Positions 1 through 8,652 of a stretch of 9,676 nucleotides of DNA are shown here, one piece after another (position 1 is the stretch's first letter; the number at the start of each line of letters is the position of its first letter). Origin of the DNA: CAZNNH01 sp964574335. GTDB taxonomy: Bacteria > Acidobacteriota > Vicinamibacteria > Fen-336. The stretch lies in contig CAZNNH010000212.1 of assembly GCA_964574335.1 (NCBI GenBank), positions 1-9,676 of the forward strand, in the 5' to 3' direction. The translations under genes and the position numbers were made by a program. Under the pieces are notes generated by a model that worked only from the letters and a program-made list of their open reading frames with translations, was not told where the DNA came from and made no database searches.

Positions 1-153
1 CTCAAGTACAAGCGTCTGATCCTGCTCGGCAGGCTCCGGCTGCCGCTGGACGTCGCCCGCCCGATCGTGGGCCCCGACTGCGCCTATCATCTCTACTTCA
101 CCCAACACCAGGGTGCGGCACGAAGGCGGAGACGCTCGAAGAGTCGCGGCTAG
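1..153 (+). CDS. C-terminal 50 residues of an unrecognised protein (5' end outside window)
   Basis: The frame is open from the first base to a TAG stop at 151-153. The fragment has a hydrophobic/basic start (LKYKRLILLGRLRLPLDVAR), a short segment containing GPDCAYHLYF, and a strongly basic tail rich in Arg, Lys and Ser that ends in SKSRG. Such a basic tail often lies outside the folded domain and can contact nucleic acid or membrane, but that is only a suggestion. I do not recognise the family from this remnant. It reads in the same direction as lon and ends 24 bases before it, so the two may be co-transcribed. Evidence for coding is the open frame, GC-rich third positions matching the neighbours, and the tight spacing to lon. 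Confidence 0.6.
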   Translation, partial: LKYKRLILLGRLRLPLDVARPIVGPDCAYHLYFTQHQGAARRRRRSKSRG

Positions 154-163
154 CGACCATCCT

Positions 164-170
164 GGGAGAG
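164..170 (+). promoter_or_regulatory. Ribosome binding site of lon
   Basis: GGGAGAG lies seven bases before the ATG at 178. It supports that start rather than a downstream Met, although the first ~40 residues are not conserved Lon sequence. Confidence 0.7.
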
Positions 171-177
171 ACCAAGA

Positions 178-2631
<2,454 letters not shown>

Positions 2632-2658
<27 letters not shown>

Positions 2659-4638
2659 GCGCGAAAGCGCCGCCGGCCGGACCTTGCGCGGGCCGACGCC
2701 TCGGACCCGGCGGAAGATCGGCCGGCGGTCGAACTCGAGCGCCAGCTCGTTGCTGCCGACCCTCACCAGCTCGCCGGGGACATGGAAGCGGTAGACCTTC
2801 CAGGCCGGCAGCATCTCTTCCCGTCCCACCCGGTGCCCGTTGAAGAGAAGCGCCATCGCCTGGGGCCGCTCGGTCTCCAGCGCCCGCGCCTCGACCGAGA
2901 CGACCAGGCTGCCCTTGAAGAGAAGGGGCAGGAACAGCCGCATGTCCCGGTCCTCGACCCATCGACAGGCGACTCCGTCCTCCACCTCGGGCGCCGACAG
3001 GTGCCGGGCCGGCTGCGGCAGCCGCAGCCATGGGGCGTCCTGGGAGAGGTCCAGCGAGGACGCCGCCCCGGAAAGCAGGGACTCGCCGGTGTAGGTCGAG
3101 AGGAGCGCCACCGCGGCCCGAGGTGCGCCGGGCTCCAACAGCCGGTAGCCGTCGTGCGCCAGGCCGTCGGCCAGCTCGAGGAGCGCCGCCCTCACCGGCA
3201 CCGGCCCCCCGGGCTGCGGCCGCAGCCGGTCGACGGCCAGGTCGTAGCGCCAGGCCATGAAGGCCAGCAACATCGGGAGCACCACGCCCACCCGCGAAAG
3301 CGGCGCGATCACCAGGCCGAGACCGGGCGTCATCAGCGGCACCAGGCCGGTGAAGCGTCGCACGTGGTACCAGTCGAAGACCGTCGAGTTCACGTACCAG
3401 CCGATGGCGAGGACCGGCAGGACGGCCAGCGTGTAGCGGCCGCCCAGGCTCTCGAAGGGCCCCCGCCGCGGTCGCAGCGCCAAGCCGAGCAGGCCGGCGA
3501 TCGCCAGCACGAAGATCGGGTGGCTGGCGAAGAGCCCGCCCCGCGGCGAGATCAGCGTGCCCAGAAGCTCGGGTGCCGCCGGGTGCATGAAGGCCTCGCC
3601 GTGAAGCACCTTGTGCGGCACCAGGAACGGCGTCCCGAACATGAGCTGCCAGACCAGGAGCTGGGGGAGGGCCGCCAAGACGAACGCGCCCACCACCACG
3701 CTGCCCAGCCAGAGCGTGGCGCGCCGGTCGGGTCCCCGAAACAGCCGAAGGCCGAGCTCGATCGCCGGGAGCCCGAGCAGGATGCCGTCCTGACTCCTCA
3801 CCAGGAAGACCAGGCCGCAGGCGGCCCCCATCCAGATGGCGGAGCGTCGGTCGGGCCGATCACGCAGCCTCAGGTAGGCGCGGAGCACCAGGACAGCGGC
3901 CAGGAACTCGGTGCCGTGGGCGAGCGAAGGCAGCACCGAGAGATAGAAGCGGAGCGGTGAGCCCACCCAGCACAGCACCGTGGTCCACAGCGCGGTGCTC
4001 GGAGAGAAGAAACGCCGCAGCACGCCGAGGAGGAGGAACAGGCCGGCGCCGGCGTAGAAGAGCGTCGCCTGACACGCGGCCGCCTGGTAGACGGGCTCGA
4101 CACCGGTGGGCGCCTTTGCCCCGAGCAGCCGGGCCGCCTGCCAGCCGACGTGCACCAGCACCACCAGCGGGCTCCACAGGATCGGGGCCCCGACCGGGAG
4201 CACGTTGGGTGAGGAGTAGTCCGACCCGAGCAGGCGGTAGTCGTTCGACAACGACAGGTCGTGGTCGAACAGCAACGAGCGCAGGTAGGTGTAGTAGTGA
4301 ATGCCGTCGCTGCCGAGCCGCTGGGTGTGATCGACGTAGGTCGGCAGCAGCAGCGTCGCCAGAACCAGCACCGGCAGGCCCTCGCGGACGGCGATCCCCC
4401 GGGCCCGCTGCCAGAAGCGCAGCACCAGCAGCGCCACCAGACCGGCCGCCCACTGCCAGGGGCGGACCGCAGGCCCAAGCTGGGCTCGGGCCAGGTCCAA
4501 GGCGGAGAGGGTCACCAGCGTGCCCAGGAGCGGCCCGCTGCGCTTCAGCTCTCCCGGGATCAGCGATCCCAAGCGGACACCCGCTGGATGCCGGCCGCCG
4601 GCTTCGGCGCGCCGTGGGACCAGCTCAATCTTGGCCAT
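2632..4638 (-). CDS. Polytopic membrane protein, probable GT-C-type glycosyltransferase with C-terminal beta-rich domain
   Basis: The predicted 668-residue protein has roughly ten hydrophobic segments (about 62-75, 88-103, 150-168, 188-206, 215-230, 243-254, 268-290, 308-332, 370-388, 403-420, 430-462). The first large loop carries SDGIHYYTY (D111) followed by FDHD (D125, D127). Acidic residues in this loop are the usual catalytic or metal site of GT-C enzymes (GT39/PMT/ArnT-like), which transfer sugars from polyprenyl-phosphate donors on the outer face of the inner membrane. The soluble end (about 545-660) contains LLFNGHRVG and VGSNELALEF, like a jelly-roll carbohydrate-binding fold. The frame stays open upstream to 5325, but the ATG at 4638 is chosen because a TAGAAT box sits just before it and the opposite-strand gene begins at 4744. 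There is no Shine-Dalgarno sequence. The donor and acceptor cannot be told from sequence. Family assignment is inference; the multi-span membrane nature is clear. Confidence 0.82.
2658..2671. other. Hairpin with GAAA tetraloop at the lon stop codon
   Basis: GGCGC-GAAA-GCGCC forms a perfect five-base-pair stem closed by a GNRA-type loop, beginning at the last base of the lon stop codon. No T-tract follows on either strand, so it is not a classical intrinsic terminator. It also lies inside the 3' coding end of the opposite gene. It could still affect lon mRNA 3' stability. Confidence 0.35.
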
Positions 4639-4645
4639 CGGGCGG

Positions 4646-4651
4646 ATTCTA
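4646..4651 (-). promoter_or_regulatory. -10 box of near-leaderless promoter for the membrane protein gene
   Basis: Read on the minus strand, TAGAAT is followed by CCGCCCG and then the ATG at 4638. A start site about seven bases after the box falls on or beside the A of the ATG. No Shine-Dalgarno sequence and no recognisable -35 box are present. The box helps to fix the translation start in a frame that otherwise stays open far upstream. Confidence 0.5.
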
Positions 4652-4728
4652 CCGCGCAGGCCGCCGCGCCGAGGGGCCCGTCCCGGACCGGCAGGCCGCC
4701 CCTGTCCCCGAAACCGGGATGGGTGGGC

Positions 4729-4734
4729 TAGAAT
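4729..4734 (+). promoter_or_regulatory. -10 box of near-leaderless promoter for the receiver/PilZ gene
   Basis: TAGAAT is followed by CGCCCTTCC and then the ATG at 4744. Transcription would begin about two or three bases before the ATG. There is no Shine-Dalgarno sequence and no convincing -35 hexamer. It mirrors the box on the other strand at 4646-4651, with nearly the same following bases (C-GCCC against CC-GCCC). Confidence 0.5.
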
Positions 4735-4743
4735 CGCCCTTCC

Positions 4744-5436
4744 ATGGAAGGGCGCGTCCTCGTCGTCGGTCTCGAGCGGAAGGTGATCCGGAAGATCGAG
4801 CCGCTGCTTGGCCGCTCCCAGCTCTCGGTCGACAACGTGGGCAAGGGCGAGAGCGGCCTGATGCTCGCGGCCAAGGTGGCCTTCGACCTGCTGGTGGTGC
4901 GTCACCCGCTCCCCGACATGTCGCTCGGCAGCTTCATGAGCACCGCCCACGAGCCCGGCTCGCCGTGCTGCAAGTCGCCGATCCTGGTCCTCACCGATCG
5001 CCATCGGCTGGACGAGATCCGCTCGCTGCTGCCCGGCGGCTCCGGCCAGGCGCTGGCGGTGGACGAGCCGGGAAAGCTGCTCCAGGAGATCGCCTCCCGC
5101 CAGCTCGGGGTGGCCCCACGGGTGGCGATCCGGACCGCGATCCGCCTCGAGGTCCATCTGGAGGGGGGATCGTCCCGCGTGGCCTGCCAGACCGAGAACC
5201 TCTCGGAGCAGGGGCTCCTGATCCGCAGCCCGACCCTTTACCCGATCGGTACCCGGCTGGGATTCGACTTCACGCTGCCGGACCAGCGTCTGCCGATCCA
5301 GGGCCAGGCGGAGGTGGTGCGCCACAGCGTCCCGGACGTGGAGGGGGTCCAGGGCCTCGGCCTGCGGGTCCTCTCCTACCGGGGCGACGGGGCGCGGGTC
5401 CTGGAGCGCTTCTTGAAGCAGAAAGGCCGGGGCTGA
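4744..5436 (+). CDS. Degenerate receiver domain fused to PilZ domain (probable c-di-GMP effector)
   Basis: The 230-residue soluble protein has two parts. Residues 4-118 follow the CheY-like receiver pattern: strand RVLVVG, then DLLVVRHPLPDM where a receiver reads DLVLLDxxLPDM, then PILVLTD. The phospho-accepting Asp is replaced by Arg (R53), the acidic pair after strand 1 is missing, and the usual Lys before the C-terminal Pro is absent (AVDEP), so phosphorylation is unlikely. Residues 124-228 form a PilZ domain with an intact cyclic-di-GMP signature: RxxxR (R126-R130) and NxSxxG (N152, S154, G157), followed by GLGLRVL near the end. PilZ proteins act as cyclic-di-GMP receptors controlling motility, exopolysaccharide or transcription; no output domain is attached, so a partner protein must carry the effect. 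A CC pair (75-76) lies in the receiver. It is probably leaderless and precedes leuA by 38 bases on the same strand, most likely co-transcribed. Confidence 0.88.
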   Translation: MEGRVLVVGLERKVIRKIEPLLGRSQLSVDNVGKGESGLMLAAKVAFDLLVVRHPLPDMSLGSFMSTAHEPGSPCCKSPILVLTDRHRLDEIRSLLPGGSGQALAVDEPGKLLQEIASRQLGVAPRVAIRTAIRLEVHLEGGSSRVACQTENLSEQGLLIRSPTLYPIGTRLGFDFTLPDQRLPIQGQAEVVRHSVPDVEGVQGLGLRVLSYRGDGARVLERFLKQKGRG

Positions 5437-5442
5437 GCCGGC

Positions 5443-5460
5443 CGGTCGGGGGCCCGACCG
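5443..5460 (+). promoter_or_regulatory. GC-rich hairpin just upstream of the leuA ribosome binding site
   Basis: CGGTCGG (5443-5449) and CCGACCG (5454-5460) are perfect inverted repeats around a GGGC loop. The stem ends one base before the AGGAGG of leuA. No T-tract follows, so it is not a classical terminator. Possible roles are mRNA processing or stability between the two genes, partial termination, or masking of the leuA ribosome binding site. Confidence 0.45.
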
Positions 5461-5461
5461 C

Positions 5462-5467
5462 AGGAGG
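5462..5467 (+). promoter_or_regulatory. Ribosome binding site of leuA
   Basis: AGGAGG lies seven bases before the ATG at 5475. It decides the start in a frame that is open from 3957, and the ATG it serves begins exactly at the conserved LeuA N-terminus (MSERITIFDTTLRDG). Confidence 0.9.
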
Positions 5468-5474
5468 TCTAGGC

Positions 5475-6974
5475 ATGAGCGAACGGATCACGATTTTCGA
5501 CACCACCCTTCGTGACGGCGAGCAGTCGCCCGGCTGCAGCATGCACACCCCGGAGAAGGTGCGGATGGCGGTGCAGCTCGAGAGGCTGGGGGTGGACATC
5601 ATCGAGGCCGGCTTCCCGATCGCCTCGGCCGGGGACTTCGAGGCGGTGCAGGCCATCGCGTCGGAGGTCAAGACCGCCAAGGTGGCGGCGCTGTGTCGGG
5701 CCAAGGAGGTGGACATCGAGGCGGCCGGCAAGTCCCTCGCAGGTGCCGCCCACCCGGTGATCCACACCTTCCTGGCCAGCTCCGGGATCCACCTCCAGTG
5801 GAAGCTCAAGATCACGCCCGAGCAGGCGATCCAGCAGGCCGTGGCCGGCGTCAAGCTGGCCCGCAGCTTCGTGGACGAGGTCGAGTTCTCGGCGGAGGAC
5901 GCATCCCGCACCGACTACGGCTACCTGCGCGAGATGCTGCAGGCGGTGTTCGAGGCGGGCGCCCGGACCCTCAACGTCCCCGACACGGTCGGCTATGCGC
6001 TCCCCTCCGAGTACGCCGAGCTGCTCCGCCGCCTGGTCGCCGACCTCCCCGAAGCCGTGCTCTCGGTCCACTGCCACAACGACCTGGGCCTGGCGGTGGC
6101 CAACTCGCTGGCGGCGGTGGTGGCGGGGGCGCGCCAGGTGGAGTGCACCATCAACGGCATCGGCGAGCGGGCCGGCAACGCTTCGCTGGAGGAGCTGGTG
6201 ATGGCGCTCCGGGTCCGCCACGAAGCGCTCGGGTTCGAGACCGGGATCCAGCACGAGCTGCTCACGCCCACCAGCGCGCTCTTGTCGACGCTGACCGGGG
6301 TCTGGCCCCAGCCCAACAAGGCCATCGTCGGCCGGAATGCCTTCGCTCACGAGGCCGGCATCCACCAACACGGGATGCTGGCCAACCCGCTCACCTACGA
6401 GATCATGACCCCGGCCAGCGTGGGCTGCTCCAAGTCGATGCTGATCCTGGGCAAGCACTCGGGCCGCCACGCCGTGCAGGCGCGCCTCGAGCAGCTCGGG
6501 ATCCGCCTGGCGCCGGAGCAGGTCGAGGCGGTCACCGCCGAGGTCAAGGCCCTGGCCGACCGCACCAAGTTCGTCTACGACGAGGACCTGCTGGCCATCG
6601 TCGAGCACAGCGCCGAGCCGCGGGCCAAGTTGATCCGCTACCAGGTGCTGTCGGGCGACAACATCCTGCCCACTGCTACCGTGGAGGTCGAGGTGGAGGG
6701 CCAACGGCGCAGCGCCTCGGCGGTTGGCAACGGACCCCTCGATGCCGCCCTGAAGGCGGCCGACGCGGCGATCGGCTTCGAGCTCCAGCTCCTGGAGCTG
6801 CACACCCGAGCCCTCACCGCGGGCAAGGATGCCTTCGGCGAGGTGACGGTGCGGGTCCTGCACGACGGGATCGAATCCCTCGGCCAGGCCGCCAGCCGCG
6901 ACATGATCCAGGCCACGCTCAAGGCCTATCTCTCAGCGGTGGCTGCGGCCCGCGAGGCGCGCGCCGAGGCCTAG
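5475..6974 (+). CDS. leuA: 2-isopropylmalate synthase
   Basis: Catalyses the first committed step of leucine biosynthesis: condensation of acetyl-CoA with 2-oxoisovalerate to 2-isopropylmalate, in the cytosol. The 499-residue protein has the HMGL-like TIM barrel (about 1-270) with FDTTLRDGEQ, HCHNDLG (199-205) and GIGERAGNASLEE (228-240). By analogy with characterised LeuA, D14, H199, H201 and N235 bind the divalent metal. NAFAHEAGIHQHG (288-300) marks the linker subdomain, and residues about 370-490 form the LeuA dimer (allosteric) domain that normally senses leucine. Length and motifs fit the common short bacterial LeuA. Citramalate synthase and homocitrate synthase are related; IHLQWKLK (105-112) fits LeuA, but substrate choice is not proven. 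No other leu or ilv gene lies in the window. It follows the PilZ gene with a 38-base gap. No leucine-codon leader peptide is visible in that gap. Confidence 0.95.
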   Translation: MSERITIFDTTLRDGEQSPGCSMHTPEKVRMAVQLERLGVDIIEAGFPIASAGDFEAVQAIASEVKTAKVAALCRAKEVDIEAAGKSLAGAAHPVIHTFLASSGIHLQWKLKITPEQAIQQAVAGVKLARSFVDEVEFSAEDASRTDYGYLREMLQAVFEAGARTLNVPDTVGYALPSEYAELLRRLVADLPEAVLSVHCHNDLGLAVANSLAAVVAGARQVECTINGIGERAGNASLEELVMALRVRHEALGFETGIQHELLTPTSALLSTLTGVWPQPNKAIVGRNAFAHEAGIHQHGMLANPLTYEIMTPASVGCSKSMLILGKHSGRHAVQARLEQLGIRLAPEQVEAVTAEVKALADRTKFVYDEDLLAIVEHSAEPRAKLIRYQVLSGDNILPTATVEVEVEGQRRSASAVGNGPLDAALKAADAAIGFELQLLELHTRALTAGKDAFGEVTVRVLHDGIESLGQAASRDMIQATLKAYLSAVAAAREARAEA

Positions 6975-6978
6975 GGGA

Positions 6979-6992
6979 CGGACGCCGGTCCG
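6979..6992. terminator. Short hairpin between convergent leuA and fucosidase genes (weak terminator candidate)
   Basis: CGGAC-GCCG-GTCCG forms a five-base-pair stem in the 35-base gap between the two convergent genes. On the plus strand only a broken pyrimidine run (CTCTTT, 7001-7006) follows, eight bases after the stem. The position is right for a bidirectional terminator, but the lack of an adjoining T-tract makes this weak. Confidence 0.3.
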
Positions 6993-7009
6993 AGCGGCTG
7001 CTCTTTGGC

Positions 7010-8398
7010 CTACTCCTCGAGCTGGATCCGGAACACCGTGTCGATCGGATCCGGCAGCGGGAAGGTCTGGTAGACGGGCTCGTTCACGTTGACGAAGAGG
7101 TTCCCGCTCTCCTGGTTGCCCCACCAGGTCCGCGCGGTCTTGGCCTCGGACCCGTCGTGCTGCAGCAGCACCAGGCCGATCCCTGGGCCGAGCCCCCCCA
7201 CGTTGATGGGTCCGACGTGGGGGTACATCCAGTGGGCGTAGACGGTGTTGCCGCGCCGGGTGTAACGTCCCCACTCCGGCTTCGGCACCGTTGCGGCGCC
7301 CGCGCCATAGACGCTCTCGCCGTTTCTCCGCATCCAGTCGCCCACCTTCTGCAGGATCGCGACCGACGGCTCCGGGATCCGCCCGCGGGCGTCCGGCCCC
7401 ACGTTGAGGAGCAGGTTGCCGTTCTTGCTGACGGACTCGACCAGCGTGTGCACCACCAGCTCCGGTGACTTCCAGCTCGAGTCGGTGGCGTGGTAGCCCC
7501 AGTTGTTGTTCAGGGTCAGGCAGGCCTCCCAGGGCACCGGTCGTCCCTCGGAGTCGACCAGGCCCGCCTCCGGGATCCCCTGCTCGGGGGTCTCGAAGTC
7601 ACCGTACGGGCCGAGGTCGCGGGCGGCGGCGGCGACGCCGGGGTTCAGGTCGAGCCGGTTGTTCAGGAGGATGTGGGGCTGGTGGGTGCGCACCATCTGC
7701 ACCAGCTCGGCGGCCTTCCACTTCTCGCCCCGGTAGTCGTCGAAGGAGTAGTCGAGCCAGAGCAGGTCCAGTCGGCCGTACTCCGTCACCAGCTCCCGGA
7801 CCTGGCCGTGCAGGTACTCGAGGTAGCGGTCCCAGTTGCGCTCCGCCTTCCCGTAGTCGGGGTCGTCTCGTCTCGGGTGGTTGCCGACGTTGGGGTAGTC
7901 GGGGTGATGCCAGTCGATCAGCGAGTAGTAGAGGCCCACCTTGAGGCCCTCGGCCCGGAAGGCGTCCAGGTACTCGCGGACGATGTCGCGCCCGCCGAAG
8001 CGGGGGCTGATCTTGTAGTCGGTGAGAGCGCTGTCGAAGAGGCAGTAGCCGTCGTGGTGCTTGGCGGTCATCACCGCGTACTTCATCCCGGCTTGCTTGG
8101 CGATCCGCGCCCACGCCCGGGCGTCGAGATCGGAGGGGTGGAAGGCCTCGACGTATCGCCGGTACTGCTCGGCGGTCAGGCGCTCGTTCGACTGGACCCA
8201 TTCGCCGCGCGCCGGGACCGCATAGGCACCGAAGTGGATGAACATGCCGAAGCGGGCCTCGCGCCACCAGGCGGTACGTTTCCAGACCTCCGCGTAGCGG
8301 CTCGCATGCTCGGGGGTCGGGGCGGCGGTCTCGGCCGCTGAGGCCAGCCCGGGCGCCAGGCTGGCGACGGCGAGGAGGACGACGGTGGCGGCTCTCAT
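7010..8398 (-). CDS. Secreted alpha-L-fucosidase, glycoside hydrolase family 29
   Basis: Retaining glycosidase that releases terminal L-fucose from glycans. The 462-residue precursor begins with a Sec signal peptide (hydrophobic 5-18, likely cleavage after A21 in ASA-AE), so the enzyme is periplasmic or secreted. The GH29 barrel shows ARFGMFIHFG (H55), TAKHHDGY (H114, H115), YYSLIDWHHPDY (157-168), and LLWLDY with D216 as the expected nucleophile. FETPEQ (E269, E272) and WEACLTLNNNWGY (290-302) follow; E269 is a candidate acid/base, but this residue varies in GH29. SVSKNGNLLLNVGPDARG (323-339) is a strong family signature. Residues about 370-462 form the usual C-terminal beta domain. The length is typical and no extra binding module is present. 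It stands alone on its strand, convergent with leuA and divergent from the lipoprotein gene, with no neighbouring fucose-uptake or catabolic genes. The linkage it prefers cannot be told. Confidence 0.93.
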   Translation of the reverse strand: MRAATVVLLAVASLAPGLASAAETAAPTPEHASRYAEVWKRTAWWREARFGMFIHFGAYAVPARGEWVQSNERLTAEQYRRYVEAFHPSDLDARAWARIAKQAGMKYAVMTAKHHDGYCLFDSALTDYKISPRFGGRDIVREYLDAFRAEGLKVGLYYSLIDWHHPDYPNVGNHPRRDDPDYGKAERNWDRYLEYLHGQVRELVTEYGRLDLLWLDYSFDDYRGEKWKAAELVQMVRTHQPHILLNNRLDLNPGVAAAARDLGPYGDFETPEQGIPEAGLVDSEGRPVPWEACLTLNNNWGYHATDSSWKSPELVVHTLVESVSKNGNLLLNVGPDARGRIPEPSVAILQKVGDWMRRNGESVYGAGAATVPKPEWGRYTRRGNTVYAHWMYPHVGPINVGGLGPGIGLVLLQHDGSEAKTARTWWGNQESGNLFVNVNEPVYQTFPLPDPIDTVFRIQLEE

Positions 8399-8401
8399 GG
8401 C

Positions 8402-8409
8402 TCACCTCC
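8402..8409 (-). promoter_or_regulatory. Ribosome binding site of the fucosidase gene
   Basis: On the minus strand GGAGGTGA precedes the ATG at 8398, with six bases between GGAGG and the ATG. This is a strong site and fixes the start at the signal peptide. Confidence 0.85.
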
Positions 8410-8418
8410 AGGGGGTGA

Positions 8419-8424
8419 AGTCTA
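8419..8424 (-). promoter_or_regulatory. Candidate -10 box for the fucosidase gene
   Basis: TAGACT on the minus strand would give a start near 8412 and a ~14-base leader just long enough to hold the Shine-Dalgarno sequence. No clear -35 hexamer is seen. It resembles the two TAGAAT boxes at 4646 and 4729, each preceded by a G/C-rich run. Confidence 0.35.
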
Positions 8425-8562
8425 CCCCGCGTCGTCTCCAGCGGACAGGGCGTCGTCGAAACGAGACGATTTCTCCGCGGCCGGTGAGACCCCTGAAACC
8501 GGATGCCCGCGCGATTCGTGTCCTATCCGGGGGTTGCCTCGTCTGGCCCGGCTCGGCCGCCG

Positions 8563-8578
8563 TGGCACTCCCCTTGCT
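8563..8578 (+). promoter_or_regulatory. Sigma-54 (RpoN) promoter upstream of the lipoprotein gene
   Basis: TGGCAC (8563-8568), five bases, then TTGCT (8574-8578) match the sigma-54 -24/-12 consensus (TGGCAC-N5-TTGCW). The invariant GG (8564-8565) and GC (8576-8577) are separated by exactly ten bases. The site is intergenic and points towards the lipoprotein start at 8653. If C8577 is -12, transcription starts near 8589, giving a leader of about 64 bases. Sigma-54 promoters need an AAA+ enhancer-binding activator; none is encoded in the window. Confidence 0.6.
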
Positions 8579-8586
8579 AGGGGAGT
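8567..8586. repeat. Perfect 20-base palindromic hairpin overlapping the sigma-54 -12 element
   Basis: ACTCCCCT (8567-8574) and AGGGGAGT (8579-8586) are perfect inverted repeats around TGCT. The element covers the -12 box and ends about three bases before the predicted start site. It could be an operator for a dimeric regulator or a hairpin in DNA or antisense RNA. No T-tract follows on either strand, so it is not an intrinsic terminator. Confidence 0.5.
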
Positions 8587-8652
8587 ACGATCGAGAGACC
8601 CGCGTACCCTGAGGCCGTCGCCGACCTGGGTCGTGGGCGGAGCCCAGGGGAC

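Noticed and set aside
2782..3960. Long plus-strand open frame (392 codons) inside the membrane-protein gene
   Set aside because: Gln/Arg/Glu/His-rich composition typical of an antisense shadow in GC-rich DNA; no recognisable motif.
4639..5325. A 229-residue upstream extension of the membrane-protein frame on the minus strand
   Set aside because: It is the shadow of the receiver/PilZ gene on the other strand. The extension has no signal or membrane start, and the promoter box at 4646-4651 fits the ATG at 4638.
3957..5474. A 506-residue upstream extension of the leuA frame
   Set aside because: It runs antisense through the membrane-protein gene and across the PilZ gene, has low-complexity Arg/Pro/Gly composition, and leuA has a perfect ribosome binding site at 5462 with its conserved N-terminus at 5475.
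5469..6863. Long minus-strand open frame (464 codons) opposite leuA
   Set aside because: Antisense shadow of a highly conserved enzyme; the composition is an artefact of leuA codon use.
7490..8341. Plus-strand open frame (283 codons) opposite the fucosidase
   Set aside because: Shadow of GH29; Val/Gly-rich with no motif and no ribosome binding site.
8385..8612. Small plus-strand frame of 75 codons in the divergent region
   Set aside because: It starts inside the fucosidase signal-peptide region, has no ribosome binding site, and runs through the promoter elements; composition is Arg/Pro-rich noise.
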